This document shows, one piece after another, positions 17,369 to 26,514 of a DNA stretch of 64,000 nt. The stretch is taken from the NCBI GenBank assembly GCA_016297265.1, contig JAEDHB010000002.1, positions 62,001-126,000 of the forward strand, read 5' to 3'. The notes beneath the pieces were generated by a model that saw nothing but the letters and a program-made list of their open reading frames with translations, ran no database searches and was not told the origin of the DNA. The DNA comes from Butyrivibrio sp. Its GTDB lineage: Bacteria > Bacillota > Clostridia > Lachnospirales > Lachnospiraceae. The position numbers were made by a program, and so were the translations under genes. Positions within the stretch are counted from its first letter, which is position 1, and each line of letters opens with the position of its first letter.

Positions 17369-19954
17369 CTATTTTTTACGACCGACAAGCTGTCTGTCGA
17401 CATCATCAATACATATTGTATCGCCCTCTCCAATCTCTCCCGACAGGATAAGTCTTGCGGATATATTCTCAACGCTTCGCTGGATATATCTCTTGAGCGG
17501 ACGCGCGCCATATACGGGATCAAATCCTGCTTCAATTATTTTATCCTTAGCAGCATCTGTCAGTTCAACCTTGATATTTCTCTCTTCCAGTCTCTTATTC
17601 AAATCAGCAACAATGAGACTTACAATATCGCCAATCATGCTCTTTGTAAGAGGTTTGAAGAGAAGTATCTCGTCAAGACGATTGAGGAACTCCGGTCTGA
17701 AACTCATTCTAAGCTCCTGCATTACCTCCTTCTCGCATTCCTCACTGATATTGCCATGTTCGTCAATACCATCAAGAAGATTCTGCGAACCGATATTGGA
17801 TGTCATGATAATGATTGTATTCTTAAAATCAACGCAACGACCCTGGGAATCGGTGATTCTGCCGTCGTCAAGCACTTGCAAAAGGACATTGAACACATCC
17901 GGATGTGCCTTCTCAATTTCGTCAAAAAGAACGACTGAATATGGTTTCCTTCTTACTGCTTCTGTAAGCTGTCCTCCCTCGTCGTAACCGACATATCCCG
18001 GAGGCGCTCCGATAAGTCTGGCAACGGAATGTTTTTCCATATATTCGGACATATCAATTCTTACCATATTATTCTCGTCATCAAACAGATTGGCTGTCAG
18101 GGCTTTGGCAAGCTCTGTCTTACCAACACCTGTAGGGCCAAGGAAAAGGAACGAACCTATTGGCTTATCCGGATCCTTGATGCCGGCCTTGGATCTCATA
18201 ATCGCCTCAGTCACCCTGTCCACAGCTTCATCCTGACCTATTACCCTTTCATGAAGCTTATCGCTAAGACCAAGTATTTTACTCTTTTCACCTTCGTTAA
18301 GCTTTTCAACCGGAATGCCGGTCCATCTCGATACAATCTTAGCAATTTCATCTTCTTCAACCACCTCATGAAGAAGGGAAAATTCTCTATCCTTATTAAG
18401 CTGTTCCGCTTCCTTAAGTTTCTTTTCCATTTCAGGGAGCTGACCATATTGAAGCTGTGCTGCTTTCTCAAGATTATATTCTCTCTGCGCCTTCTGAATC
18501 TCGTTATTGATATTCTCGATTTCCTCACGAATCTGTGAAACCTGCTCAACGGCGTTCTTTTCATTTTCCCATTCCGCCATTTTGACATTGAGCTCGTCCT
18601 TAAAATCGGCAAGCTCCATCTGAAGCTCGGACAGACGTTTTTTACTCATATCGTCCGTTTCCTTCTTAAGTGCGGCTTCTTCAATTTCTAACTGCATTAC
18701 CTTACGGCTCAATTCATCGAGTTCTGCAGGCATGGAATCCAGCTCTGTCTTGATTAATGCGCAGGCTTCGTCCACAAGGTCGATTGCCTTATCAGGAAGG
18801 AATCTGTCGGAAATATATCTGTTGGACAGCGTCACCGCTGCAATAAGCGCATTATCTGTAATCTTAACGCCATGATATACTTCATATCTTTCCTTAATAC
18901 CTCGCAGAATGGAAATTGTATCTTCAACCGTAGGTTCATCCACCATTACCGGTTGAAAACGTCTCTCCAAGGCAGGATCCTTTTCAATATATTTCCGATA
19001 CTCATCCAGTGTTGTTGCACCGATACAGTGAAGCTCGCCCCTTGCAAGCATAGGTTTTAGCATATTGCCCGCATCCATTGCGCCATCAGTTTTTCCTGCA
19101 CCGACAATGGTATGGAGCTCATCGATGAAAAGGATTATTTTACCCTCACTCTTAACCACCTCATCGAGCACCGCCTTGAGTCTTTCCTCAAATTCGCCCC
19201 TGTATTTGGCTCCGGCAACAATTGCCCCCATATCAAGTGAAAATACGGTCTTGTCCTTAAGTCCCTCAGGAACATCGCCTCTTACAATTCTCTGTGCAAG
19301 GCCTTCTGCTACAGCTGTTTTACCAACTCCGGGTTCACCGATGAGGACAGGATTATTCTTAGTCTTTCTCGAAAGAATACGAATTACATTACGAATCTCC
19401 GTATCACGCCCGATAACCGGATCAAGTTTCTGTTCCCTCGCCTTTGCAACAAGGTCCACACCGTATTTTTCAAGAGAATCATAAGTATCCTCAGGATTAT
19501 CACTGGTTACTGTCTTGCTGCCCCTGACATCTGCCAGAGCGGTAAGGAAACGGTTTCTGTCGATGGCATATCTGCTCAGCAATTCCACGACGCTTCTGGT
19601 TGGATATTTAAGTATCGTCAGGAAAATGTGTTCAACCGATACATACTGATCCCCCATAGCCTTGGCTTCATCTTCTGCGCAAAGCATAATTTTGTTCATT
19701 GCCTGGCTGAACTTAAGTTCAACATCCCCCATTACCTTGCTTCTTCCGGCAAGATTGGTCTCACAATCCTTGATGAAGGCATCAACATCCACTTCCATCT
19801 TCTTAAATAATTTAGCAATAAGGCTGTCATCAATAGTAAGTAAAGACAACAGCATGTGTTCTACATCAATCTCCTGGTGGTTGTACTCATATGCTAATTT
19901 CTCACAGCCATTAACCGCTTCAATTGACTTTTGTGTAAATTTCTGAATATTCAT
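17369..19954 (-). CDS. clpB: ATP-dependent disaggregase ClpB
   Basis: An 861-residue Hsp100 protein with an N-domain (1-145), AAA-1 with GEPGVGKT and LFIDELHTIVGAG, the coiled-coil M-domain (about 405-525) that distinguishes ClpB from ClpA/ClpC, and AAA-2 with LGPTGVGKTE and LFDEIEKAHPDV plus the C-terminal oligomerisation domain ending in RPLKRYIQR. Pore tyrosine loops KYRG and GYVG are present. ClpB works with DnaK to rescue aggregated proteins after stress. It has a sigA-like promoter just upstream and I see neither a CIRCE element nor a clear CtsR site there. It is a single-gene unit. Confidence 0.98.
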   Translation of the reverse strand: MNIQKFTQKSIEAVNGCEKLAYEYNHQEIDVEHMLLSLLTIDDSLIAKLFKKMEVDVDAFIKDCETNLAGRSKVMGDVELKFSQAMNKIMLCAEDEAKAMGDQYVSVEHIFLTILKYPTRSVVELLSRYAIDRNRFLTALADVRGSKTVTSDNPEDTYDSLEKYGVDLVAKAREQKLDPVIGRDTEIRNVIRILSRKTKNNPVLIGEPGVGKTAVAEGLAQRIVRGDVPEGLKDKTVFSLDMGAIVAGAKYRGEFEERLKAVLDEVVKSEGKIILFIDELHTIVGAGKTDGAMDAGNMLKPMLARGELHCIGATTLDEYRKYIEKDPALERRFQPVMVDEPTVEDTISILRGIKERYEVYHGVKITDNALIAAVTLSNRYISDRFLPDKAIDLVDEACALIKTELDSMPAELDELSRKVMQLEIEEAALKKETDDMSKKRLSELQMELADFKDELNVKMAEWENEKNAVEQVSQIREEIENINNEIQKAQREYNLEKAAQLQYGQLPEMEKKLKEAEQLNKDREFSLLHEVVEEDEIAKIVSRWTGIPVEKLNEGEKSKILGLSDKLHERVIGQDEAVDRVTEAIMRSKAGIKDPDKPIGSFLFLGPTGVGKTELAKALTANLFDDENNMVRIDMSEYMEKHSVARLIGAPPGYVGYDEGGQLTEAVRRKPYSVVLFDEIEKAHPDVFNVLLQVLDDGRITDSQGRCVDFKNTIIIMTSNIGSQNLLDGIDEHGNISEECEKEVMQELRMSFRPEFLNRLDEILLFKPLTKSMIGDIVSLIVADLNKRLEERNIKVELTDAAKDKIIEAGFDPVYGARPLKRYIQRSVENISARLILSGEIGEGDTICIDDVDRQLVGRKK

Positions 19955-20000
19955 AGCAACCTTCTTTCCGGTAACTCAATACCTTTTGTGTTCTATTTGT

Positions 20001-20028
20001 AATATAACACATACATTAATAAAGTCAA
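20001..20028 (-). promoter_or_regulatory. SigA-like promoter of clpB
   Basis: On the minus strand TTGACT (20028-20023), a 16-base spacer and TATATT (20006-20001), about 47 bases from the clpB start. No CIRCE dyad overlaps it, unlike groESL in this window. Confidence 0.65.
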
Positions 20029-20086
20029 TACCTTTTTTTGTTTTTTCAATATTTTTCTGACAAGTACAGGAAATATCTGCATATGA

Positions 20087-21532
20087 TTATGGTCTGTGTA
20101 CCACCGGTTCAAATTCAAATCTCATTTTTGGCAATTCTGTCATTGTATAGTAATAATTCATAATCCAGTCATCGCCCTGTTCTTCATCGTTGACACCCTC
20201 TGCCGGTGGTGCAAAAATATTTAATTTTACGGTCTTTTTGCCGTTGATTGAATTGTCAAAAAAAGCCGGCATGAAATCAATATATTTTACACCCGGAGCC
20301 TTATAGAACCACTGCCCGTTGATTTCCATGATAAGATTTGCTCCTTCAAGTGTTCCTTCAAAATACGCTTCTGCATAGTGAGGATTTCCGTCAAGTTCAA
20401 TATCCACTGCAATTCCTTCAGCATCCTCCGAACTGCCCCAGCGAAGCACGGCAGGAAGCTCCATATTTTCGCCCGTTCTGATATCCGGATAAAAATATTT
20501 ATCTCCGAGAATTTCCTTGTAAGCCTTCATTACCGGCTGTTCAATACCAACTCCCGAATTATTGAAATCCGTCATTTCCAGTCCGAGTCTTCCGTCATCA
20601 CGGAACTGATAGAAGGTAATTCCGCTAAGCCAGTTTTCCTCATCCTCCCGGATATACTGATAGAATTCCCTGACATCCTCAGCCTGTTCAAGAACACCCA
20701 CGACATCCGCATCGGTATTAAATTCTGACATAACCATTGGTTTTGCCACTCCACCATTAATCTCCGTGAACCTGTGATATGTATCTTTTACAAGCTGATA
20801 CACTTCTCTTACGCCCCTGCGCCTGTGCTGGGTTGTATCCTTGGTCGCAATCTCGTATGGCCATCCCCAGTTAAGCGAAACATACTCGTCCACAGACCAG
20901 ATGTCGGCAGTTCTTATCGCCTCTGTAAATTCTTCTTCCTTCTCAACCTTTCCGGAGCCGTCCGCCGCCAGAGAGCCTATGCACAGCACCGTGCTCACAT
21001 TCGGCGCATATTCCTTGATTATTCTGTGAAATCTCACAAAAAAATCTGCGACCTCCTGATAGACCGCTCTCTTATTGAAGGAAAACCATGTTCCTGTTGC
21101 CTCATGGTTAATTCTTAACATCATACGCCCATATGGCCTTAAATCCTTCGCAATTCCGATAATATGCTCATCCGAAATATGAGGGTCACAGGTTATGGTA
21201 AGAATAACATCCTGACCATGCTTTCTGACATCCTTCATAAACACAAAGGGTTCTCCCTCCGTATTGCCGTCAATACCTCCTCCATACGGAAAATAATCAT
21301 CATAAGGATAATCCCAGGCAAATTTTACATCTCTGTCCTTCCATGCCTCACTGATTCTCTGCGGCCACTCTTTATCCAAAGGATAATAGCAATACATAAG
21401 GCTTATACCCCTGTGTGGTCTTCCAAGCCTTCTGAGCATATAATCCTGATTGACATATGCACTCCTCTCACTTCCATCGCCGATATCCAGACTGCATTTA
21501 GCCGGTCTTATACACACTTTACTTATCTTCAT
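20087..21532 (-). CDS. Putative clan GH-A glycoside hydrolase (GH26-like)
   Basis: A 481-residue protein without signal peptide, so probably cytoplasmic. The first 330 residues read as a TIM barrel. LRINHEATGTWFSF near residue 145 resembles the acid/base region of GH26/GH-A enzymes, and VMSEFNTDADV near 270 resembles the nucleophile strand. The last 130 residues are a beta-sandwich. AGGAG precedes the ATG at 21532, one base after the larC stop. Substrate cannot be told; beta-mannan or a related glycan would be typical for GH26. The family call is tentative since the match rests on two glutamates and the overall layout. Confidence 0.6.
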   Translation of the reverse strand: MKISKVCIRPAKCSLDIGDGSERSAYVNQDYMLRRLGRPHRGISLMYCYYPLDKEWPQRISEAWKDRDVKFAWDYPYDDYFPYGGGIDGNTEGEPFVFMKDVRKHGQDVILTITCDPHISDEHIIGIAKDLRPYGRMMLRINHEATGTWFSFNKRAVYQEVADFFVRFHRIIKEYAPNVSTVLCIGSLAADGSGKVEKEEEFTEAIRTADIWSVDEYVSLNWGWPYEIATKDTTQHRRRGVREVYQLVKDTYHRFTEINGGVAKPMVMSEFNTDADVVGVLEQAEDVREFYQYIREDEENWLSGITFYQFRDDGRLGLEMTDFNNSGVGIEQPVMKAYKEILGDKYFYPDIRTGENMELPAVLRWGSSEDAEGIAVDIELDGNPHYAEAYFEGTLEGANLIMEINGQWFYKAPGVKYIDFMPAFFDNSINGKKTVKLNIFAPPAEGVNDEEQGDDWIMNYYYTMTELPKMRFEFEPVVHRP

Positions 21533-21533
21533 A

Positions 21534-22784
21534 TTATTTCTCCTGTTTTGCTTCGTTACTTATTATTCCATATACTTCCAAGAAACTTTTTTCATTCTTA
21601 AGGGCAAGCTCCTTCACACTATCGTATTCGGGATAAAAATATGTTTCGCTTCCATATTCGCATTTTTTTACCAGAGCTTCCCCAAGTGAAGTTTGTACTT
21701 TTTCCACATGACGCTCAAGAATACTTCTTTCCATTCTGATATATCTGAGCCCTATGGAAGTGGTCTCTCTGAAAATAATATCTCTTACGGAATCCAGTTT
21801 ATCCTCCGTGCAGATAACCACCAGCTCGTAAGCCGGGCGATTTTTCTTCATATATACCGGAGAATAATGGACCTCCCTTGCACCGGTTTCATAAAGACGT
21901 TCCATGGTATAACCAAGCACCTCTGCACTACAATCATCAATATCCGTCTCAACGCGCAAAATATGATTGCCATTATGTTTTTCCTCAATCAGCATTGCCC
22001 TCAATATTGAAGGAGTTTCATAATTTCTTTTTCCTGCGCCCAGTCCTATTCCTCTAATTACATATTGTTCCGGAAGTTTATTCTTTGTGCATATCGCAGC
22101 GGCAATAGCGGCTCCGGTAGGAGTTATCAGTTCTCCGCTAATACCTGTTTTATGCATTGCAATTCCGCAGTCCGCGAGAATATTCACAACTGCAGGTACC
22201 GGAACCGGCAAAATACCATGCCTGCATCTGACAGTTCCTCCGCCCTCATTGATTACTTCAACAACCGTATCCGTTATTCCGAGATTGTCATAGCAAAAAG
22301 CAAATGACAAAACATCCACAATCGAATCCACGGCTCCAACCTCATGAAAATGAACCTCCTCAACCGGCACGTTGTGTGCTTTTGATTCAGCCTGTGCAAG
22401 TATTGTAAAAATATTTACGGCAATCTGTTTTGCATTGTCCGACATTTCTGCCTGTTCAATAATTCTGAGGATTTCGCCCAGATTGCGATGTTCATGTGCA
22501 TGACTGTGTTCATTCACATGTCCTTTATCCGGGATATTATCAGCATGACCGTGGAGATATTCCATATCATGGTCATGATTATCTTCATCCATAATGATAT
22601 TGAAATCCAGACAGGATATCCCTGCCTTATCAACCCTCGAAATTTCAATCCTGTATTCATTAAACGGCAGTTTATCCAACATATCCAGAAGCGCATTTTT
22701 ATCCGCTCCCAAATCAAGCAATGCTGCCACACTCATATCTCCGCTTATACCGGAGGAACATTCCAAATATAGAGTTTTACTCAC
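21534..22784 (-). CDS. larC: Nickel pincer cofactor biosynthesis protein LarC
   Basis: A 416-residue protein that inserts nickel into the pyridinium-dithiocarboxylate pincer nucleotide used by lactate racemase and related enzymes. Start is GTG at 22784, with GGGGG seven bases upstream and an 8-base overlap with larB; the sequence then begins SKTLYLECSSGISGDM, the family start. A histidine-rich loop at about 75-110 (HDHDMEYLHGHAD, HVNEHSHAHEH) should bind nickel. FHEVGAVDSIVDV and TPTGAA motifs are typical. Unlike Lactobacillus plantarum, where LarC is made from two frames, this is one continuous frame. No larA or larE is in the window. Confidence 0.93.
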   Translation of the reverse strand: MSKTLYLECSSGISGDMSVAALLDLGADKNALLDMLDKLPFNEYRIEISRVDKAGISCLDFNIIMDEDNHDHDMEYLHGHADNIPDKGHVNEHSHAHEHRNLGEILRIIEQAEMSDNAKQIAVNIFTILAQAESKAHNVPVEEVHFHEVGAVDSIVDVLSFAFCYDNLGITDTVVEVINEGGGTVRCRHGILPVPVPAVVNILADCGIAMHKTGISGELITPTGAAIAAAICTKNKLPEQYVIRGIGLGAGKRNYETPSILRAMLIEEKHNGNHILRVETDIDDCSAEVLGYTMERLYETGAREVHYSPVYMKKNRPAYELVVICTEDKLDSVRDIIFRETTSIGLRYIRMERSILERHVEKVQTSLGEALVKKCEYGSETYFYPEYDSVKELALKNEKSFLEVYGIISNEAKQEK

Positions 22785-23523
22785 TGTATACCCCCATTCT
22801 GTTGATGGTTGCAGCCATATAACCTGCACCATAACCATTGTCAATATTAACTACCGCTACACCGTTGGCGCAGGAATTAATCATCGTAAGCAGTGCTGAC
22901 AGGCCCTTGAAATTTGCGCCATATCCAACGGATGTGGGCACTGCAATCACAGGAATATCAACAAGTCCTGCAATCACGCTGGCAAGTGCTCCCTCCATTC
23001 CCGCAACGGCCACAATGCATCTCGCGCCTTCCATTCTGTCCATATTGGATAGCAATCTGTGTATTCCGCACACTCCGACATCATAGATTCGTTCCACCCT
23101 GTTTCCCAAAAACTCTGCAGTTTTTGCAGCCTCCTCCGCAACGGATATATCCGCAGTGCCGGCAGTGAGAATACATATTTTACCAATCAATTCTTTTTCC
23201 TTATCGATGCATATCACGCCCGAAACCTCATCATATTTTGCCATGGGATACCTGCTGATAATAAGCTCCGCCTGTTCCTTTGTAGCCCGGGTTCCCATAA
23301 CAGCGCCCTCATTTTGATATATTTTTCCGAAAATCTCAAGAAGATGCTCATTGTTTTTCCCCTGGCAAAATATTATCTCACTATATCCCTGGCGAATTTT
23401 GCGATGATTATCTATCTTTGCATAGCCAAGGTCTGTATAAGGTTCCATTTTAAAAAAATCTGCAGCCTCCTCAAGTGTTATTTTTCCTTCCTTGAAATCC
23501 TGCAAAATCTTTTCTGTTTCCAT
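22777..23523 (-). CDS. larB: Nickel pincer cofactor biosynthesis protein LarB
   Basis: A 248-residue protein; ATG at 23523 follows AGGAG by eight bases and is preferred to an upstream ATG. The C-terminal half is an AIR-carboxylase (PurE-like) domain with GTADISVAEEA, CIVAVAGMEGALASVIAGL and PTSVGYGA. A conserved cysteine (DVGVCGIHRLL) matches the LarB residue that attaches the nicotinate adenine dinucleotide substrate. LarB carboxylates and hydrolyses NaAD, the first step of nickel-pincer synthesis. It overlaps larC, so both steps are coupled; the sulfur-inserting LarE must be encoded elsewhere. Confidence 0.93.
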   Translation of the reverse strand: METEKILQDFKEGKITLEEAADFFKMEPYTDLGYAKIDNHRKIRQGYSEIIFCQGKNNEHLLEIFGKIYQNEGAVMGTRATKEQAELIISRYPMAKYDEVSGVICIDKEKELIGKICILTAGTADISVAEEAAKTAEFLGNRVERIYDVGVCGIHRLLSNMDRMEGARCIVAVAGMEGALASVIAGLVDIPVIAVPTSVGYGANFKGLSALLTMINSCANGVAVVNIDNGYGAGYMAATINRMGVYSE

Positions 23524-23593
23524 CAATACTACTCCTGAATTCTCCGGCATTCCACATTCTATCGAAAACGTAAGTAACCGGTATTAAAATGTT

Positions 23594-23620
23594 GGGATGG
23601 CGGCAATATGCCTCCATCCC
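23594..23620 (-). terminator. Probable terminator of the zinc-ribbon membrane protein gene
   Basis: GGGATGG/CCATCCC stem extended by GGCA/TGCC around an ATA loop, followed on the minus strand by AACATTTTAAT. The U-run is weak, so termination may be partial ahead of larB. Confidence 0.55.
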
Positions 23621-23652
23621 TAAGTAATTCATTTTGCAATTATATAATACAA

Positions 23653-24933
23653 TTATGCGTTATACTGCTGTCTGTTTTTCGCAACGTTTTCATATACTAC
23701 CTGGATAATTCCGAAAAGCAATATCAGCAGACCGGTCACAACAAGAACTATAGGTGCAGGTCCAATTGATACACCCGGCCTAATTCCTTCGTCAACAAAG
23801 AATCCTACCAGACCAACAATTGAACCAATAAGGCCAAGTGTTCCAAGTACAATCGCCGGTATTGCAATACTTCTTCTTGTATATGTACCTCTGACAGCGC
23901 ATCCCACTAATGAGGAATACATAATAAATGCAAATAATGCTCCTGCTCCGACCAAAATGGAATTAATCGAGGTGTCAAAAAAATATGATTGATACATCAC
24001 TCCGTAGTTGGAATAATTTGAGCCTTCGAACATTAACATAGGAATTATCATTGCACTTGAACCAGCTATCGACAGCAGATAAATCATTATTCTGGAACAG
24101 GTATCCTTTCTTTCATTGGCTGTCATAATCATAAATATTATGGTAAACAGGGCACATACTGCCATCGGTAAAATCATCCCTACCGTCGGCTTGCATAATA
24201 TTGAATTATATAAGCCCACTACAAATATAAGTGAAATATAGAATCCTATTGTGCTCTTAAATGCAGCTGATGGAAGCCAGTCACCACATTTATTTGATGC
24301 AAGACCAACAATTGCAATAATCAGGTCAACAAGGGCTTTTATAAATATCATTACTATAAGCACCATGGATATGATTACCAAAATAATCATTACACCGTTC
24401 AGTGTCTCATAGTTTGTTACTCCTATTGAACTGATTGCATCAGTAATCAATTCAAAACCATCATCAATAATACCCCGTATTGCCTCAATAAGTGTATTCT
24501 CTTCACCATTAATTGTGAGTGTAGGTGCAAAACACATTCCCATGCTAACCAGTGACATTATTATTACCATAATATAGCCGATTATGTTTTTAATTCTTCT
24601 CTGTGCAGAAACCGGCTGGCCCGCTGCGTAGGGCTGTCCTGCTGTGTATGGCTGGCCTGCTGTGTATGGCTGGCCTGCTGTGTATGGCTGACCTGTTGTG
24701 TATGGCTGTCCTGCCGCATTTGGCTGTGCCGCAGAATACGGATTCTGCTGAAAATATTCCGGCTGTGGTGTAACCGGAGTCTGCTGAGGAACCTCCTCAT
24801 TGATAATTGTCTCCCGGACAACCGGCTGTGATTGTGAATCGTCTACCTGTGCAACAGTCTGTGGGGTACCACATCCCTTGCAGAACTTGTCATTGTCCTC
24901 AATTTGTCTTCCACATTTTGTACAAAACTTCAT
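23653..24933 (-). CDS. Zinc-ribbon protein with GQPYTA repeats and membrane helices
   Basis: A 426-residue protein. Residues 1-25 are a zinc ribbon (FCTKCGRQ...FCKGCGTP, two CxxC pairs). Residues 30-110 are rich in Gln, Pro and Tyr, with six tandem GQPYTA-type hexapeptides. From about 112 on there are about seven to eight membrane helices. AGGAG precedes ATG at 24933. Zinc-ribbon plus membrane proteins are frequent in Clostridia and mostly uncharacterised; I cannot name a function. It is a single gene between purA and larB, with a hairpin behind it. Confidence 0.82.
   Translation of the reverse strand: MKFCTKCGRQIEDNDKFCKGCGTPQTVAQVDDSQSQPVVRETIINEEVPQQTPVTPQPEYFQQNPYSAAQPNAAGQPYTTGQPYTAGQPYTAGQPYTAGQPYAAGQPVSAQRRIKNIIGYIMVIIMSLVSMGMCFAPTLTINGEENTLIEAIRGIIDDGFELITDAISSIGVTNYETLNGVMIILVIISMVLIVMIFIKALVDLIIAIVGLASNKCGDWLPSAAFKSTIGFYISLIFVVGLYNSILCKPTVGMILPMAVCALFTIIFMIMTANERKDTCSRIMIYLLSIAGSSAMIIPMLMFEGSNYSNYGVMYQSYFFDTSINSILVGAGALFAFIMYSSLVGCAVRGTYTRRSIAIPAIVLGTLGLIGSIVGLVGFFVDEGIRPGVSIGPAPIVLVVTGLLILLFGIIQVVYENVAKNRQQYNA
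24614..24721. repeat. Six 18-bp tandem repeats inside a coding region
   Basis: Units of the form GGCTGGCCTGCTGTGTAT at 24614, 24632, 24650, 24668, 24686 and 24704; the third and fourth are identical and the others differ at a few positions. Each unit encodes one GQPYTA hexapeptide, so copy-number change keeps the reading frame. Confidence 0.92.
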
Positions 24934-25018
24934 TATTCGTCTCCTTGGTAATTAATTCATATTGTATTCTATCACATTTTGAATAATAACGCTAATATTT
25001 TCTGCCCCATTAATGTAA

Positions 25019-25048
25019 AACAGCTACGAACACATGTCCATAGCTGTT
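25019..25048 (-). terminator. Probable terminator of purA
   Basis: AACAGCTA/TAGCTGTT stem (25041-25048 with 25019-25026), 14-base loop, followed by TTAC on the minus strand. Weak U-run but placed directly after the purA stop. Confidence 0.5.
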
Positions 25049-25059
25049 ATATATATAAA

Positions 25060-26352
25060 TTATTTGCTTAATTTGCTGACTCTCTTGATAATGTCATGTC
25101 TCTTAGGGCCGTTGGATACCATTGTAATAGGCACTCCAAGTTCTTCCTCAATTGCCTCAATGTATTCACGGCATTCTACAGGCAGTTCATCATAATTTTT
25201 AATGCCCCTGATATCTGTTTTCCAGCCCTTGAACTTCTTGAGGACAGGTTTTGCTTTTTCAAGCTTGTATGTAACAGGAAAATCTTTAATTACTTCGCCA
25301 TCAATTTCATATCCTACGCACATTGGAATCTCATCCAGATATCCAAGAACATCAAGAACGGTAAGTGCAACCTCTGTTGCTCCCTGAATTCTGCATCCAT
25401 AGCGGGAAGCCACTGCATCAAACCAGCCCATTCTTCTTGGTCTTCCTGTTGTAGCACCAAATTCACCGCCGTCGCCGCCGCGTTTTCTCAATTCGTCCGC
25501 TTCTTCTCCAAAGATTTCGCTTACAAAAGCTCCTGCTCCAACCGCAGAAGAATATGCTTTAACAACTGTTACAATATCTTTAATTTCGTATGGAGGAATT
25601 CCTGCACCTATTGCTCCATATGCAGCAAGTGTAGATGAGGATGTAACCATTGGATAAATTCCATGATCCGGGTCCTTAAGTGAACCAAGCTGACCCTCCA
25701 AAAGAATTGTTTTACCTTCTTTGATTGCCTTGTCCAGATAAAGTGAAACATCTGCAACATATGGCTCAACCATCTCTCTGTATGAGATAAGTGTATTAAA
25801 TACTTCCTCAACATCCATCAAAGGCTTGTGATATACGTGTTCAAGAATAATATTTTTGTATGCTACCACTCTTTCAACCTTTTCCCTGAGTGCAGCCTCA
25901 TCAAAGAGTTCACTTACCTGAAAACCGATTTTTGCATATTTATCTGAATAGAATGGAGCAATTCCTGATTTTGTTGAACCAAATGCCTTGCCACCGAGTC
26001 TTTCCTCTTCAAAGGCATCAAAATCAACATGATATGGCATAAGAATCTGAGCCCTGTCTGACACAAGAATCTTTGGTGTCGGAACTCCTCTTTCCTCAAG
26101 ACCCTTTATCTCATTGAAAAGATAAGGAATATTAAGTGCAACACCATTGCCGATAATGCTGGTGGTATGATCATAGAAAACTCCCGATGGTAAGAGATGT
26201 AACGCAAATTTGCCATAATCGTTAATTATTGTATGACCTGCATTACTTCCTCCCTGAAATCTGATGATAATGTCAGACTCTTCAGCAAGCATATCTGTTA
26301 TTTTACCCTTGCCTTCGTCTCCCCAGTTGGCTCCTACTATCGCTCTAACCAT
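25060..26352 (-). CDS. purA: Adenylosuccinate synthetase
   Basis: A 430-residue enzyme joining IMP and aspartate with GTP to form adenylosuccinate, the first committed step to AMP. The N-terminus has ANWGDEGKGKITD (GTP-binding), then QGGSNAGHTI, and later GATTGRPRRMGWFD, all family signatures. GGGAGG is seven bases before ATG 26352, which decides the start against an upstream in-frame ATG. It has its own promoter (26408-26436) behind the groESL terminator, so it forms a single-gene unit. Length is normal. Confidence 0.98.
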   Translation of the reverse strand: MVRAIVGANWGDEGKGKITDMLAEESDIIIRFQGGSNAGHTIINDYGKFALHLLPSGVFYDHTTSIIGNGVALNIPYLFNEIKGLEERGVPTPKILVSDRAQILMPYHVDFDAFEEERLGGKAFGSTKSGIAPFYSDKYAKIGFQVSELFDEAALREKVERVVAYKNIILEHVYHKPLMDVEEVFNTLISYREMVEPYVADVSLYLDKAIKEGKTILLEGQLGSLKDPDHGIYPMVTSSSTLAAYGAIGAGIPPYEIKDIVTVVKAYSSAVGAGAFVSEIFGEEADELRKRGGDGGEFGATTGRPRRMGWFDAVASRYGCRIQGATEVALTVLDVLGYLDEIPMCVGYEIDGEVIKDFPVTYKLEKAKPVLKKFKGWKTDIRGIKNYDELPVECREYIEAIEEELGVPITMVSNGPKRHDIIKRVSKLSK

Positions 26353-26407
26353 GAGTATTCCTCCCAATATTTTCTATTACTTAGATGTCCATCGGACACA
26401 CTGTAAT

Positions 26408-26436
26408 ATTATACACTATGCATCCATTGATGTAAA
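26408..26436 (-). promoter_or_regulatory. SigA promoter of purA
   Basis: Minus strand TTTACA (26436-26431), 17-base spacer, TATAAT (26413-26408), about 56 bases from the purA start. It begins just after the groESL terminator. Confidence 0.75.
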
Positions 26437-26443
26437 TAAAAAA

Positions 26444-26487
26444 AATACCTCCGGGCAACAGAATTATCCGTTCGCTCCGGAGGTATT
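26444..26487 (-). terminator. Rho-independent terminator of groESL
   Basis: 11-bp stem AATACCTCCGG (minus strand 26487-26477) with its complement (26454-26444), followed by TTTTTTTATTT. A clear terminator 28 bases after the groEL stop. Confidence 0.88.
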
Positions 26488-26514
26488 GATAATCATTGTG
26501 ATATTAAGGAAGAA

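Noticed and set aside
17258..17938. Plus-strand frame of about 226 codons opposite the clpB 3' end
   Set aside because: It is antisense to clpB and has no promoter, start signal or recognisable domain.
20001..20060. Possible CtsR or CIRCE site before clpB
   Set aside because: No nine-base inverted repeat TTAGCACTC/GAGTGCTAA and no tandem GGTCAAA heptamers are present; only a sigA-like promoter is seen.
24582..24821. Alternative reverse-strand frame rich in Ser-His-Thr-Gln repeats
   Set aside because: It is the shifted reading of the 18-bp repeats inside the zinc-ribbon protein gene, with no start signal of its own.
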